Positions 40,785-49,434 of a stretch of DNA of 53,019 nt are shown here, piece by piece (position 1 is the first letter of the stretch; each line of letters begins with the position of its first letter). Origin of the DNA: DATHWB01 sp041744795. GTDB lineage: Bacteria; Actinomycetota; Acidimicrobiia; Spongiisociales; ZC4RG35. Both the position numbers and the translations under genes were made by a program. The notes under the pieces were generated by a model. It worked only from the letters and a program-made list of their open reading frames with translations, was not told the DNA's origin and did no database searches. The stretch spans positions 1 to 53,019 of the forward strand of contig JBGTKD010000042.1 of the NCBI GenBank assembly GCA_041744795.1. Reading direction: 5' to 3'.

Positions 40785-41723
40785 TTAGGCCTCGCGGTAC
40801 AGGTCGGTGGACAGGTAGCGCAGCCCGGAGTCACACAGGATGGTGACCACCGTGGCGTCGGAGCCGAGGCGTTCGGCTACGCGCAGGGAGGCTACGACGT
40901 TGGCGCCCGAGGACGCCCCGGCGAAGAGCCCCTCTTCCCGTGCGAGGCGTCGGGCCATGGCGATGGCTTCGTCGGTGGTGACCGTCTGGATCTCGTCGAC
41001 TTCGTCCGGTTCCCAAAGCGGCGGAATGAACCCGATCCCGATTCCCTCGATCTTGTGCGAGCCGGTCGGGCCGCCGGACAGCACGGCGGACTCTGCCGGT
41101 TCGACGGCCGTCACATGTAGATCAGCACCATGGGCGCGCATGGCGCGAGCCGCGCCGTGGATCGAGTGGGCGGTACCGACGGCGTGGACGAAGGCGTCGA
41201 TCCGCCCCCCGGTTTGGGTCCAGATTTCCTCCCCGAGCGGGATGTAACCGAGGATCGCGTCGTGGTTGTTGAGCTGGTCGCACCACCAATGACCGGGTTG
41301 GGACGCCACCTCTCCGGCTCGGCCGATCATGGCTTTGATGAGGGACTCGGTGATTCGGCCAGCGTCGCTGGGGACGTCCTCGATCACCGCGCCGAAGGCC
41401 CGCATCGTGCGGCGTTTCTCGACGCTGAAGGCGTCGGAAAAGACGATGTGGAGGCCATATCCGAGCGCTGCGCACACGAAGGCCAGCGAGATGCCCGTGG
41501 TGCCCGCGGTGTACTCGACGACGGTGTCGTCGGGACGTAGCCGGCCGTCACTGGCCGCGCTCTCGATCGCTGCGCGGGCCATTCGGTCTTTCATGCTCCC
41601 GGTCGGATTGGCCCACTCCAGTTTGGCCATGACGCGAGCCGACCCTGGGGGGACTACCCGGACAAGTTCAACTAGCGGGGTGTTCCCGATGCCGGCGAGC
41701 GCGCCCCCCTGTGCTGTCTCCAT
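40785..41723 (-). CDS. Cysteine synthase-family PLP enzyme with variant Asn loop
   Basis: 312 residues of fold type II. The PLP lysine is in NPTGSMKDRMARAAI, and the phosphate-binding glycine loop region is HAVGTAHSIHGAA (usually GTGGT). The substrate-binding loop, TSGNTG in O-acetylserine sulfhydrylase and CBS, reads YTAGTTGIS, so the key Asn is Thr. The C-terminal LCDSGLRYLSTDLY matches the usual GERYLST segment. It is likely a cysteine/serine-type lyase or synthase with altered substrate use rather than a standard CysK. AAGGCGG precedes the ATG. It is divergent from sufD, which needs cysteine sulfur, but a link is only positional. Confidence 0.82.
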   Translation of the reverse strand: METAQGGALAGIGNTPLVELVRVVPPGSARVMAKLEWANPTGSMKDRMARAAIESAASDGRLRPDDTVVEYTAGTTGISLAFVCAALGYGLHIVFSDAFSVEKRRTMRAFGAVIEDVPSDAGRITESLIKAMIGRAGEVASQPGHWWCDQLNNHDAILGYIPLGEEIWTQTGGRIDAFVHAVGTAHSIHGAARAMRAHGADLHVTAVEPAESAVLSGGPTGSHKIEGIGIGFIPPLWEPDEVDEIQTVTTDEAIAMARRLAREEGLFAGASSGANVVASLRVAERLGSDATVVTILCDSGLRYLSTDLYREA

Positions 41724-41777
41724 GATCCGCCTTGCGTTAAGTGGTGCTGGAACGATAGTGCGGAGCGCTGAACCGCA

Positions 41778-41809
41778 GGTTAGATGGGACGCCGGCGTCC
41801 CATCTAACC
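41778..41809. repeat. 32-bp perfect palindrome
   Basis: The two 16-base halves, 41778-41793 and 41794-41809, are exact reverse complements with no loop. The centre holds GGGACGCCGGCGTCCC, sharing GGACGCCG with the arms of the 18150-18286 element, and the AACCCCTGGGTTG motif follows at once. It lies between the divergent cysteine-synthase-like gene and sufD, 38 bases from the SUF operator. Confidence 0.85.
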
Positions 41810-41846
41810 CCTGGGTTGCCAGGTGGTTTGGTGGGGGAGGGGTGAA

Positions 41847-41870
41847 TTTCCACTACGGGGATAGTGCGAA
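41847..41870. promoter_or_regulatory. SUF operator, copy 1 (upstream of sufD)
   Basis: TTTCCACTA, six bases, TAGTGCGAA: a 9-6-9 inverted repeat with the outer part of the right arm diverged. The same dyad, perfect, occurs 15 bases from sufC2. The site ends right at the TACGAT -10 element, so a bound regulator would cover the -35 region. Probable SufR- or Rrf2-type control; the regulator is not in the window. Confidence 0.7.
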
Positions 41871-41876
41871 TACGAT
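41871..41876 (+). promoter_or_regulatory. -10 element of the sufD operon
   Basis: TACGAT lies 9 bases before the sufD GTG and directly abuts the SUF operator. Confidence 0.55.
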
Positions 41877-41885
41877 TCGGGTCCC

Positions 41886-43157
41886 GTGTCGTCCTTCACA
41901 CTTGATCGCGCTGCCAATCAAGCGCTCGCGTCGGGGCTTTCTGTGTCCCGTGCCGAACGTCTGATAGCCGCCTACGAAGTCTTCGAAGCCACCCCCATGC
42001 CCCATCCCAAGGATGAGGCATGGAAGTACCTCGAACTCAACGCCGATCTGGCTGACATGGCTCTGGCCCACGATCACGGCACTCCGCTGCCAGCAGGCGC
42101 CTTTCTCTCCGCCCTCACCGAACGATCCGGCACCGTTGCCATTGTTGACGGGGCAGTCATAGAAGTCAGTGCCAGTGACTCGGTCACTATCGAGCGCCTG
42201 GGCGACTTGGACGATGAGTCCCACGACCGGATCTTCAACCTCTTCGAAGCCGACCGCGACAAGTTCGCGGCCGGACGGGCCGCCTTCGGTACGGACGGCG
42301 TACGGATCCGTATCGCGGCCGGAGTGGAGATCACCGAACCAGTCGTGATCGACTTGCAGTCCACCCAGGAGGGCGCATCCTTCCCAATCGTTTCAGTCGA
42401 GGCCGGCGCAAACTCGGGTTCTTCGATCGTCGTGATTTATCGGTCTGCGCCAGGTGTGAAAGCCGTCATCTCACCCCAAATCGGCCTGCACGCCGCAGAC
42501 GGTGCTCGAATCCGATTCGTGGGCGTCCAGACTTTCGACCTGGCGGCTACCGCTGTCGTCCATCAGCGCGTGATCCTCGACCGTGACTCCACGGTCCAGC
42601 TCGGCGAGGTCGGACTCGGCGGCCACCTCGGCAGACTCGACCTGGTCGTGGATCACATCGGTGATGGTTGCTCCAGCGAGGTCGTCGGCGTCTACTTCGG
42701 TGAGCAAGACCAGACCCTCGACTACCGCATGCTCCTTCACCATCGGGGCAAGCGCACCTCATCCAACGTCCTGCTCAAAGGTGCGGTCGAAGATCAGGCC
42801 CAGTCAGTTTTCGTCGGCTTGCTCAAGATCGACAAGGACGCCACCCGGACCTCTGCCTTCGAGACGAACCGCAACCTGGTTCTGTCCGAGGACGCCAAGG
42901 CGCACTCAGTGCCCAACCTCGAAATCGAATGTGACGATGTCATCTGCGGGCATGGGTCATCTGTCGGTCCGCTCGAAGAAGAACACCGCTATTACCTGAT
43001 GTCCCGTGGGATCCCGCGAGATCGCGCCGAGCAGATGCTCATCCGGGGCTTCTTCCAGGAGATCATCGACCGTCTTCCCGTTCCCGGCCTCGAAGGGCCG
43101 GTCGCCGACGAGGTGTTCGGTCGTTTCGTCGCCGCCCAGAAGGAGGGCCGCGTCTGA
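41886..43157 (+). CDS. sufD: Fe-S cluster assembly protein SufD
   Basis: 423 residues, SufBD beta-helix family. PHPKDEAWKYLELNADLAD is the SufD-type N-terminal region. The core has HHRGKRTSSNVLLKGAVED, SAFETNRNLVLSEDAKAHS, PNLEIECDDVICGHGSSVG and the end YYLMSRGIPRDRAEQMLI. It partners SufB and SufC in the scaffold complex; the SufB cysteine region is not present, so it is SufD. It begins at GTG behind TACGAT and the SUF operator. The Rieske gene follows with a 1-base overlap (TGATG). No sufB is seen anywhere in the window. Confidence 0.9.
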   Translation: MSSFTLDRAANQALASGLSVSRAERLIAAYEVFEATPMPHPKDEAWKYLELNADLADMALAHDHGTPLPAGAFLSALTERSGTVAIVDGAVIEVSASDSVTIERLGDLDDESHDRIFNLFEADRDKFAAGRAAFGTDGVRIRIAAGVEITEPVVIDLQSTQEGASFPIVSVEAGANSGSSIVVIYRSAPGVKAVISPQIGLHAADGARIRFVGVQTFDLAATAVVHQRVILDRDSTVQLGEVGLGGHLGRLDLVVDHIGDGCSSEVVGVYFGEQDQTLDYRMLLHHRGKRTSSNVLLKGAVEDQAQSVFVGLLKIDKDATRTSAFETNRNLVLSEDAKAHSVPNLEIECDDVICGHGSSVGPLEEEHRYYLMSRGIPRDRAEQMLIRGFFQEIIDRLPVPGLEGPVADEVFGRFVAAQKEGRV

Positions 43158-43465
43158 TGTGGCTCGAGGTCCTACGTACCGACGAGGTAGAAGACGGCTA
43201 CGGCGTGCGTGTCGACGTCGCGGGCGAGAGGATCGCTGTCTTCCGTGATGGTGACCAGTTCTATGCCATAGGTGACCGGTGCTCGCATGCCGAAGCGTCC
43301 TTGTCCGAAGGTGAGGTCTTCGACGGCGAAGTCGAATGTCCTCGCCACGGTGCGATTTTCGACCTGGCAACCGGGGCGGCCAAGGCACTACCTGCCACCC
43401 GTCCGGTGCCGACCTACCGGCTGAGGACCGAAAGCGGAGCAATCGAAATCGAGGTGGGCAAGTGA
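43157..43465 (+). CDS. Rieske [2Fe-2S] ferredoxin-like protein
   Basis: 102 residues with both Rieske boxes: C42-S-H44 in DRCSHAEASLS and C61-P-R-H64 in EVECPRHGAIF, giving two Cys and two His ligands. This soluble ferredoxin type resembles NirD/BphF and is a regular member of actinobacterial suf operons between sufD and sufC, perhaps supplying electrons. It overlaps sufD by one base and sufC in GTGA. Confidence 0.92.
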   Translation: MWLEVLRTDEVEDGYGVRVDVAGERIAVFRDGDQFYAIGDRCSHAEASLSEGEVFDGEVECPRHGAIFDLATGAAKALPATRPVPTYRLRTESGAIEIEVGK

Positions 43466-44256
43466 GCGGTCTCGCAGTCAAAGATCTCACGGCATCGGTC
43501 GGGTCTACCTCGATTCTGGAGGGTTTCGAGATTGAGGTCCCGTTCGGGGAGATCCACGCCATCATGGGCCCCAACGGTTCGGGCAAGTCGACTCTCTGTC
43601 ACGTTCTGACGGGACACTCCGCCTACACCGTCAGCGGTTCGGCGAGCGTCGACGGTGTCGAAATCCTCGACAAGGCGATCGATGAACGTTCTCGCCTGGG
43701 ACTGATGCACGGGTTCCAGTACCCGGTGGAGATTCCCGGGATTCCCCTGATTCAACTGGTCCGCGAGGCGGCATTCGAACGAGGCGTGGACAACGAAGAC
43801 TTCGAAGCTCGGTTGGCGTCGAAGGCCGAGGAGTTCGACATGACCCGCTTCCTCGACCGATCAGTGAACAACGACCTGTCCGGTGGAGAGAAGAAGCGCT
43901 CCGAGATCTTCCAGATGGCGATGCTCGAACCACGGATCGTGCTGCTGGATGAAATCGACTCTGGTCTCGACATCGATGCTGTCAAGCAGGTCGCAGAAGC
44001 AGTTGAGGCGATGCGCAGCCCCAAGGTGGGTGTGCTGATGATCACCCACTACTCGCGCATCCTCAAGTACCTGTCTCCGGATCGGATACACGTGATGATC
44101 AAGGGCCGGATCGTCGAGTCGGGCGGACCGGAACTGGCAGACGAACTGGAAGACGGCGGGTATGACGCGATACGGGCCCGTCTCGGTATCGAAATCGAGT
44201 CCGCCACCCCCCAAAAGCGGCCTGCGGACTTCTTCACCGAAACACCTTTCGACTGA
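43462..44256 (+). CDS. sufC: Fe-S cluster assembly ATPase SufC, copy 1
   Basis: About 264 residues, an ABC-type ATPase. Walker A is MGPNGSGKSTLCHVLTGH, the signature LSGGEKKRSEIFQMA, Walker B LLDEIDSGLDIDAVKQ and the switch His ITHYSRIL. FQYPVEIPGIPLIQL is the SufC-specific segment. It energises the SufBCD scaffold. It differs clearly from the second sufC at 49434 (DEIDSG against DETDSG, and no close overall match). The GTG start overlaps the Rieske stop. A longer open frame upstream belongs to the Rieske gene. Confidence 0.9.
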   Translation: MSGLAVKDLTASVGSTSILEGFEIEVPFGEIHAIMGPNGSGKSTLCHVLTGHSAYTVSGSASVDGVEILDKAIDERSRLGLMHGFQYPVEIPGIPLIQLVREAAFERGVDNEDFEARLASKAEEFDMTRFLDRSVNNDLSGGEKKRSEIFQMAMLEPRIVLLDEIDSGLDIDAVKQVAEAVEAMRSPKVGVLMITHYSRILKYLSPDRIHVMIKGRIVESGGPELADELEDGGYDAIRARLGIEIESATPQKRPADFFTETPFD

Positions 44257-44341
44257 TCCGACGGTGCCGGACCTCGTGTTTGCTCCCGTCGAGACGATTC
44301 CAAATGCGTAACCCGCGTATTCGCGCTCTAGATTTGTCCTG

Positions 44342-45436
44342 ATGGCGACCGCACGGCATCGATGGCTACTCGACTTGACCCACCTTCCGACGACTTCCGG
44401 TCGGGAAGATCGGGTCGTGGAGTGGGCCAACTCGTGGGTCGAGCGGCGAGAGGACCTCAAGGTCAACGCAGATGCTGCCGGCAACCTCCTGATCACCGTG
44501 AAGGGGAGAAAGTCGAAGACTGCCCCCGTCATTGCCGCCGCGCATATGGATCATCCGGGTTTCGTCGTCGAGTCGGTCAGGGGCCGGGACGTGACTGCCC
44601 GCTTCCGTGGCGGCGTTATGGCCGAGTACTTCGAGGATGCTGCAGTCGAGTTTTTTGACGCCCGAGACGGTCGCCATCCGGGCAAGGTCGTCTCATATGA
44701 CGCGTCTTCGAAACAGGCCGTGGTTCAGCTTCAGTCGCCTACTTCGATCCTCGGTCTGGGTGCTATCGGGCGGTGGCGCTTCGCACCCCCCAAGTTGGGT
44801 GTCAAGCGAGGGCTGTTGCACGCTCCGGCGTGTGACGACCTCGCCGGTGTGGCCGCCGCATTGACGGCTCTCGACCAGGCTCGCAAGAAGCCCGAACTCC
44901 GCCACTTCGGTGTCCTCCTGACCAGGGCAGAGGAAGAGGGGCTGCTGGGGGCGATTGCCGCCGCCCGCGACGGGACCTGTCCTGACGACGCTCGACTGCT
45001 TTCCATAGAGATGTCCCGCAGCTTCGCCGACTCACCTATCGGCGGCGGTCCCATCGTCCGTGTCGGAGACCACTCCTCGGTATTCGATTCGGAGTTGACG
45101 AACCAGGTGGCAGCCGTTGCCAAGGACGCCAAGTTGGTTCACCAGCGCAAGCTGATGGACGGCGGGTCGTGTGAAGCGACCGCGTTTGGCGCCTACGGGC
45201 TGTCAGCCACCGGACTGTGCCTTGCGTTGGGCAACTATCACAACATGGCAGACATCGATGGGGTGAAGGCAGGGACTGCCAAGGCTGTGTTGGCGCCAGA
45301 GGTCATTTCACTCGAGGACTTCGACGGTCTGGTCGGCCTGATGCTCGCCGCCGCCAAAGGCATCGATGAAGTCTCATCGGATCTGCGTGCCCGCTTAGAC
45401 GAGAACTTCGCCACCCACTCCCATCTCCTCGACTGA
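44342..45436 (+). CDS. M42-family metallopeptidase
   Basis: 364 residues of the M42 glutamyl/tetrahedral aminopeptidase family. Metal ligands are visible in AAHMDHPGFVVES, ACDDLAGVAAALTAL, the catalytic TRAEEEGLLGAIAA and a late LALGNYHNMADID. Such enzymes remove N-terminal residues from short peptides in the cytoplasm. TAGATT at 44329..44334 lies 7 bases before the ATG, so it is probably transcribed separately from the suf genes 85 bases upstream. Confidence 0.87.
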   Translation: MATARHRWLLDLTHLPTTSGREDRVVEWANSWVERREDLKVNADAAGNLLITVKGRKSKTAPVIAAAHMDHPGFVVESVRGRDVTARFRGGVMAEYFEDAAVEFFDARDGRHPGKVVSYDASSKQAVVQLQSPTSILGLGAIGRWRFAPPKLGVKRGLLHAPACDDLAGVAAALTALDQARKKPELRHFGVLLTRAEEEGLLGAIAAARDGTCPDDARLLSIEMSRSFADSPIGGGPIVRVGDHSSVFDSELTNQVAAVAKDAKLVHQRKLMDGGSCEATAFGAYGLSATGLCLALGNYHNMADIDGVKAGTAKAVLAPEVISLEDFDGLVGLMLAAAKGIDEVSSDLRARLDENFATHSHLLD

Positions 45437-45489
45437 AATTCGTTCGCTGGGACCGGATTAGCGTTGGCGGGCGACCAGGGAGATACAAC

Positions 45490-46881
45490 GTGCAGTACAG
45501 GATCGAGAAGGACTCGATGGGCGAGGTCCAGGTCCCCGAGAGCGCCTACTACGGCGCATCGACCCAGCGGGCGGTCGACAACTTCCCCATCTCCGGCCTC
45601 GTGATGGACCGCCGCATCATTTGGGCCTTCGGTCTTCTCAAGGGTTCAGCCGCCACCGTGTCGGCCACCCGCGGCGACATACCGTCAGACCTCGCCGATG
45701 CGATCCGCCAGGCCGCCGACCAGGTCATGGACGGCACCTACGACGATCAGTTCCCGGTCGACATCTTCCAGACCGGCTCGGGCACTTCGACCAACACCAA
45801 CGCCAACGAGGTCATCGCCAATCTGGCAAGTGAGATCCTCGGCGGCGACCGAGGGGCCAAGCTCGTCCATCCCAACGACCACGTGAACTTCGGTCAGTCT
45901 TCGAACGACACTTTTCCGACAGCCATGCACCTCGCCGGTGTTCATTCCATCAGGACCGAGTTGCTTCCTGGCTTGACCACCCTCGCCAATTCGCTGGAAG
46001 CAAAGGCTTCTGCTTTTGACGACATCGTGAAGTCAGGGCGAACCCATTTGATGGATGCTGTGCCCGTGACGCTCGGCCAGGAGTTCTCCGGCTACGCCGC
46101 TCAGGTTCGCAAAAGCATCAACCGTGTCGAGCGGGTCCTTCCCGACCTGGAAGAGCTCGCCCTCGGTGGCACCGCCGTCGGCACCGGCATCAACGCTCCG
46201 ACAGGTTGGGCCGCAGAAGTCATCGCTGAGATGGCATCGCGCACTGGTTATGAATTCCGGGAAGCCGACAACCATTTCGAAGCCCAAGCCTCGAAGGACG
46301 GTGTCGTCAATAGCTCGGGTGCCCTGAAGACCGTCGCCCAATCTCTCTTCAAGATCGCCAACGACCTGCGTTGGCTTTCCAGTGGTCCTGTGACCGGTAT
46401 CGCTGAGATCCGCCTGCCCGCTCTTCAGCCAGGTTCTTCGATCATGCCCGCCAAGGTCAACCCGGTCATCCCTGAGATGGTCATGCAGGTAGCCGCTCAG
46501 GTGATCGGCAACGACACGGCCGTGACGTGGGGCGGAGCCAACGGCAACTTCGAACTGAACGTGATGATGCCGATGATGGCCCGCAACCTGCTGGAGTCGA
46601 TCGGACTGCTGGCGGCGGCCGCTGAAAATCTGGCAACCAAGTGCGTCGACGGCATCGAAGCCGATGCCGAACGGGCCAGGGATCTGCTCGAGAAGAACGT
46701 GATCGTCGTCACGGCGCTCAACCCCCATATTGGTTACGACGCCGGTTCGCGGGTTGCCAAGCGAGCCTTCGCCGAAGGCCGCAGTGTGCGCGACGTCGTG
46801 TTGGAAGAGGGGTTGATGGACGAGGCCGAACTCGACACCGCGCTCGACTTGAAAGGCATGACCGAAGGCGGCGTCCAGTAG
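45490..46881 (+). CDS. fumC: Class II fumarase
   Basis: Reversibly hydrates fumarate to malate in the TCA cycle. The 463-residue enzyme lacks an iron-sulfur cluster. Signature segments are FQTGSGTSTNTNANEVIA, the active-site SGRTHLMDAVPVTLGQE and the lyase signature GSSIMPAKVNPVIPEM. Clustering a cluster-free fumarase with suf genes is sensible but may be chance. AGGGAGA precedes the GTG start. A 9-bp hairpin lies 22 bases after the stop. Confidence 0.95.
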   Translation: MQYRIEKDSMGEVQVPESAYYGASTQRAVDNFPISGLVMDRRIIWAFGLLKGSAATVSATRGDIPSDLADAIRQAADQVMDGTYDDQFPVDIFQTGSGTSTNTNANEVIANLASEILGGDRGAKLVHPNDHVNFGQSSNDTFPTAMHLAGVHSIRTELLPGLTTLANSLEAKASAFDDIVKSGRTHLMDAVPVTLGQEFSGYAAQVRKSINRVERVLPDLEELALGGTAVGTGINAPTGWAAEVIAEMASRTGYEFREADNHFEAQASKDGVVNSSGALKTVAQSLFKIANDLRWLSSGPVTGIAEIRLPALQPGSSIMPAKVNPVIPEMVMQVAAQVIGNDTAVTWGGANGNFELNVMMPMMARNLLESIGLLAAAAENLATKCVDGIEADAERARDLLEKNVIVVTALNPHIGYDAGSRVAKRAFAEGRSVRDVVLEEGLMDEAELDTALDLKGMTEGGVQ

Positions 46882-46902
46882 CCAACCCCATTCTGTTCGT
46901 TG

Positions 46903-46924
46903 TATCCCGCGCATACGCGGGATA
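46903..46924. terminator. Hairpin between convergent fumC and enoyl-CoA hydratase genes
   Basis: TATCCCGCG, loop CATA, CGCGGGATA: a perfect 9-bp stem with a 4-base loop in the 59-base gap between converging genes. There is no strong T-run, so it may act as a bidirectional Rho-aided stop. AACCCTGGGTA, the repeat core, follows at 46926. Confidence 0.6.
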
Positions 46925-46940
46925 GAACCCTGGGTACGCG

Positions 46941-47747
46941 TCAGGTCCGCTCTGTCAGTCTGAAGGCTTCGTAGGAGTCGGCGCCTTCGTCGTAGCGGTG
47001 TTGTACGGCCATCGCCCGCTCAACCGTGCGCTCGTCTCCGAACGCGGCAACGAACATGCTGGTCTCGCGTTTGAGAGCTTCACCCAGCGGAAGGTCGCGG
47101 GCGCCGACGATCAGCTCTTTGTCCATCGCGAGGTCGCCCGGTTCATGCCGAGCGAGCCACTGGGCCCACTCGAGTGCCACCGGCAGCGCTTCACCGTCGG
47201 GTGTCAGACGGTCGATCAGTCCCAGCCGGTAGGCCTCCGCTGCCGAGATCGGTCGACCATCGAGAAGCATTCTCTTCGCCGCTGCCTCACCGGCGATATG
47301 GGCGATTCGCGCCGCTTCACCGGCAGTGGGTAGACCGATGGTGATTTCGGGTTGGCCAATTGTCGAGGACTCGGATGCCACCCGGAAGTCACACGACAGC
47401 GCCAGGAGATGGCCGCCTCCCCACGCTTGGCCCTCAATCGCGGCTATCGATACCATCGGCCCCAGGTCGAGTTCCTTCTGAACTCTGAGGAAAGCCCGGG
47501 GGTCGGCGCTCATAGGGCCGCGGCCGGTCAGGTTGTTGACGATGTCGCCGATGTTTCCGTGGGAGATGAAGAACCCGTCGACCGCCGAGCCAAGGACGAC
47601 GACTCGCGTGCCGGCCTCACGGACCTCGGTCAGAACACCTTCGAGCGCGACATGGAGGGGCGCGTCGGAGAAGTTCCGGTCTCCGTTGTCGATGAGCAGT
47701 TGGACTACACCGTCGGACGGGCTTGATTGAACGATGCGAGTAGACAT
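46941..47747 (-). CDS. Enoyl-CoA hydratase/isomerase family protein
   Basis: About 268 residues of the crotonase fold. LGSAVDGFFISHGNIGDI and AAIEGQAWGGGHLLALSCDF contribute the oxyanion hole, and PEITIGLPTAGEAARIAH is the active-site helix region. The usual Glu pair is not clearly conserved (TAGEAAR in place of GGTQRL), so the reaction is uncertain. The ATG at 47747 has a perfect GGAGGTGATC site, chosen over an in-frame start at 47819 that lies inside sufU. It lies 20 bases after sufU on the same strand and may be the last gene of that operon. Confidence 0.85.
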   Translation of the reverse strand: MSTRIVQSSPSDGVVQLLIDNGDRNFSDAPLHVALEGVLTEVREAGTRVVVLGSAVDGFFISHGNIGDIVNNLTGRGPMSADPRAFLRVQKELDLGPMVSIAAIEGQAWGGGHLLALSCDFRVASESSTIGQPEITIGLPTAGEAARIAHIAGEAAAKRMLLDGRPISAAEAYRLGLIDRLTPDGEALPVALEWAQWLARHEPGDLAMDKELIVGARDLPLGEALKRETSMFVAAFGDERTVERAMAVQHRYDEGADSYEAFRLTERT

Positions 47748-47767
47748 GATCACCTCCGCAGGCGACA

Positions 47768-48214
47768 TTAGGTCCGCTCCAAGGCCTCCTGCAGGGTGGT
47801 CCAGGCAAGGTTGGCGCACTTGATTCGCACCGGATATTTGCGTACCCCTTGCAACGCTTCGAGGTCACCGAGGACCGACCCTGGCTTGTCAGGATCGAGA
47901 GTGACCTTGGCCGCTGTTTCAAGATCCATCATCGTGCGGAACTGGCTTGTCAGTTCCTCGATCTCGGCCAATGTCTTTCCTTTGATGGCTTGGCTCATCA
48001 TCGATGCACTCGATTGGCTGATCGAACAACCCTGTCCGGTGATCGAGACGTCGGCTACCGAACCGTTGTCAAACGCGAGTTCGAGGAATACCTCGTCACC
48101 ACACAGCGGGTTCACTCCCTCCCCGGTGGCATCGGGCGAGTCGAGCTTGGCCCTGTTTCTCGGGTTGCGGTAGTGGTCGAGGATGACCTCTCGGTACAGC
48201 TCTTCTAGTGACAT
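47768..48214 (-). CDS. sufU: SufU-type zinc-dependent sulfurtransferase
   Basis: About 148 residues. SufU accepts persulfide sulfur from SufS for the SufBCD scaffold. The three cysteines are visible: C38 in NPLCGDEV (with D40), C63 in GQGCSISQSSASM and C133 in IKCANLAW. MSLEELYREVILDHYRNPRN is the standard N-terminus, so ATG 48214 is the start; the open frame upstream lies within sufS. It starts 2 bases after the sufS stop, so the genes are coupled. Confidence 0.93.
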   Translation of the reverse strand: MSLEELYREVILDHYRNPRNRAKLDSPDATGEGVNPLCGDEVFLELAFDNGSVADVSITGQGCSISQSSASMMSQAIKGKTLAEIEELTSQFRTMMDLETAAKVTLDPDKPGSVLGDLEALQGVRKYPVRIKCANLAWTTLQEALERT

Positions 48215-48216
48215 TC

Positions 48217-49434
48217 TCAGATACCAAACAACTTTGAGGCCGTTTCCAATCCCGCCACGAGAGCATCCACATCGTCTCGGGTGTTGTACACGTAGAAACT
48301 TGCCCTGGCAGTGGCGGGGACGTTGAGCTCTTTCATCAGCGGCTTGGCGCAATGGTGTCCAGCCCGCACAGAAACACCCTGCTGATCGAGAATCGTGGCC
48401 ATGTCGTGGGGGTGAGCATCACCCAGGGTGAAGGAGATGACTCCACCCCGGTCCTCACCCGCCGGTGGTCCGTACACCGTTGCACCTGGTATCTCGGCGA
48501 AAAGAGCCAGGGCGTACTCGGTGAGGTCTCGGTCGTGTGCGGAGACTGACTCCATTCCGAGCTTCTCGAGGTAGTCGATCGCCGCGATAAGACCTGCCGC
48601 TTCGATGATGGCGGGCGTGCCCGCTTCGAACCGGTGGGGGATGGGGGCCCAGGTGGAACTGTGCAATCCGACGGTAGAGATCATTTCCCCGCCGCCTTCG
48701 CTGGGCTCCATCTGCTCGAGAGCTGTGGGTCGTCCCCACAGGAAGCCGATCCCGGTCGGGCCAAGCATCTTGTGGGCGGACACTGCCACGAAGTCGGCGC
48801 CCAGGGCCTCGACGTCGACGGGGTGGTGCGGAACGAGTTGGGCAGCATCGATCACTGCGATCGCGCCCACGTTGTGCGCTCCATCGATGATGGTTCTCAA
48901 AGGCGGCATCGTTCCAAGGACGTTTGACATCCCGGTCATCGACACGATTTTCACGTCGGAGTCCAACTTGGATTCGAAGTCGTCGAGATCGAGACGGAAG
49001 TCGTCGGTCAGCCCGACAAAGTCGAGGACGGCTCCTGTCTTGCGGGCCACCATCTGCCAGGGAACGAGGTTGGCGTGGTGCTCCATCTTCGAGAGCAGCA
49101 CACGGTCGCCCGGCGAGAGATGTTCGCCACCCCACCCCCACGCCACCATGTTCAGCGCAGTTGTGGCACCGCGTGCAATGACCACCTGTTCCGGTGAAGA
49201 CGATCCGATGAAAGCCGCTACCCGCCGTCGGGCCTCCTCGAAAACCTCCGTCGCTTCGATTGAGAGCGTGTAGGCGCCGCGGTGAACGTTGGCGTAGTGA
49301 TTCGACGCCAGGTCGGTCATTGCTTCGATCACCGAAAGGGGCTTCTGGCTCGACGCTGCCGAGTCGAGGAAGTGACGGGCAGACTCGCGCTGAAATATCG
49401 GGAAGTCGCGACGGATCGCCGTCGGGTCGAACAT
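48217..49434 (-). CDS. sufS: Cysteine desulfurase SufS
   Basis: Takes sulfur from cysteine as a protein persulfide with PLP. 405 residues. The PLP lysine is K222 in AVSAHKMLGPTGIGFLWG, and the persulfide cysteine is C362 in VRAGHHCAKPLM. HRGAYTLSIEATEVFEEAR and HHANLVPWQ are further group II desulfurase features. The start overlaps the sufC2 stop by one base, and sufU follows after 2 bases. Confidence 0.95.
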   Translation of the reverse strand: MFDPTAIRRDFPIFQRESARHFLDSAASSQKPLSVIEAMTDLASNHYANVHRGAYTLSIEATEVFEEARRRVAAFIGSSSPEQVVIARGATTALNMVAWGWGGEHLSPGDRVLLSKMEHHANLVPWQMVARKTGAVLDFVGLTDDFRLDLDDFESKLDSDVKIVSMTGMSNVLGTMPPLRTIIDGAHNVGAIAVIDAAQLVPHHPVDVEALGADFVAVSAHKMLGPTGIGFLWGRPTALEQMEPSEGGGEMISTVGLHSSTWAPIPHRFEAGTPAIIEAAGLIAAIDYLEKLGMESVSAHDRDLTEYALALFAEIPGATVYGPPAGEDRGGVISFTLGDAHPHDMATILDQQGVSVRAGHHCAKPLMKELNVPATARASFYVYNTRDDVDALVAGLETASKLFGI

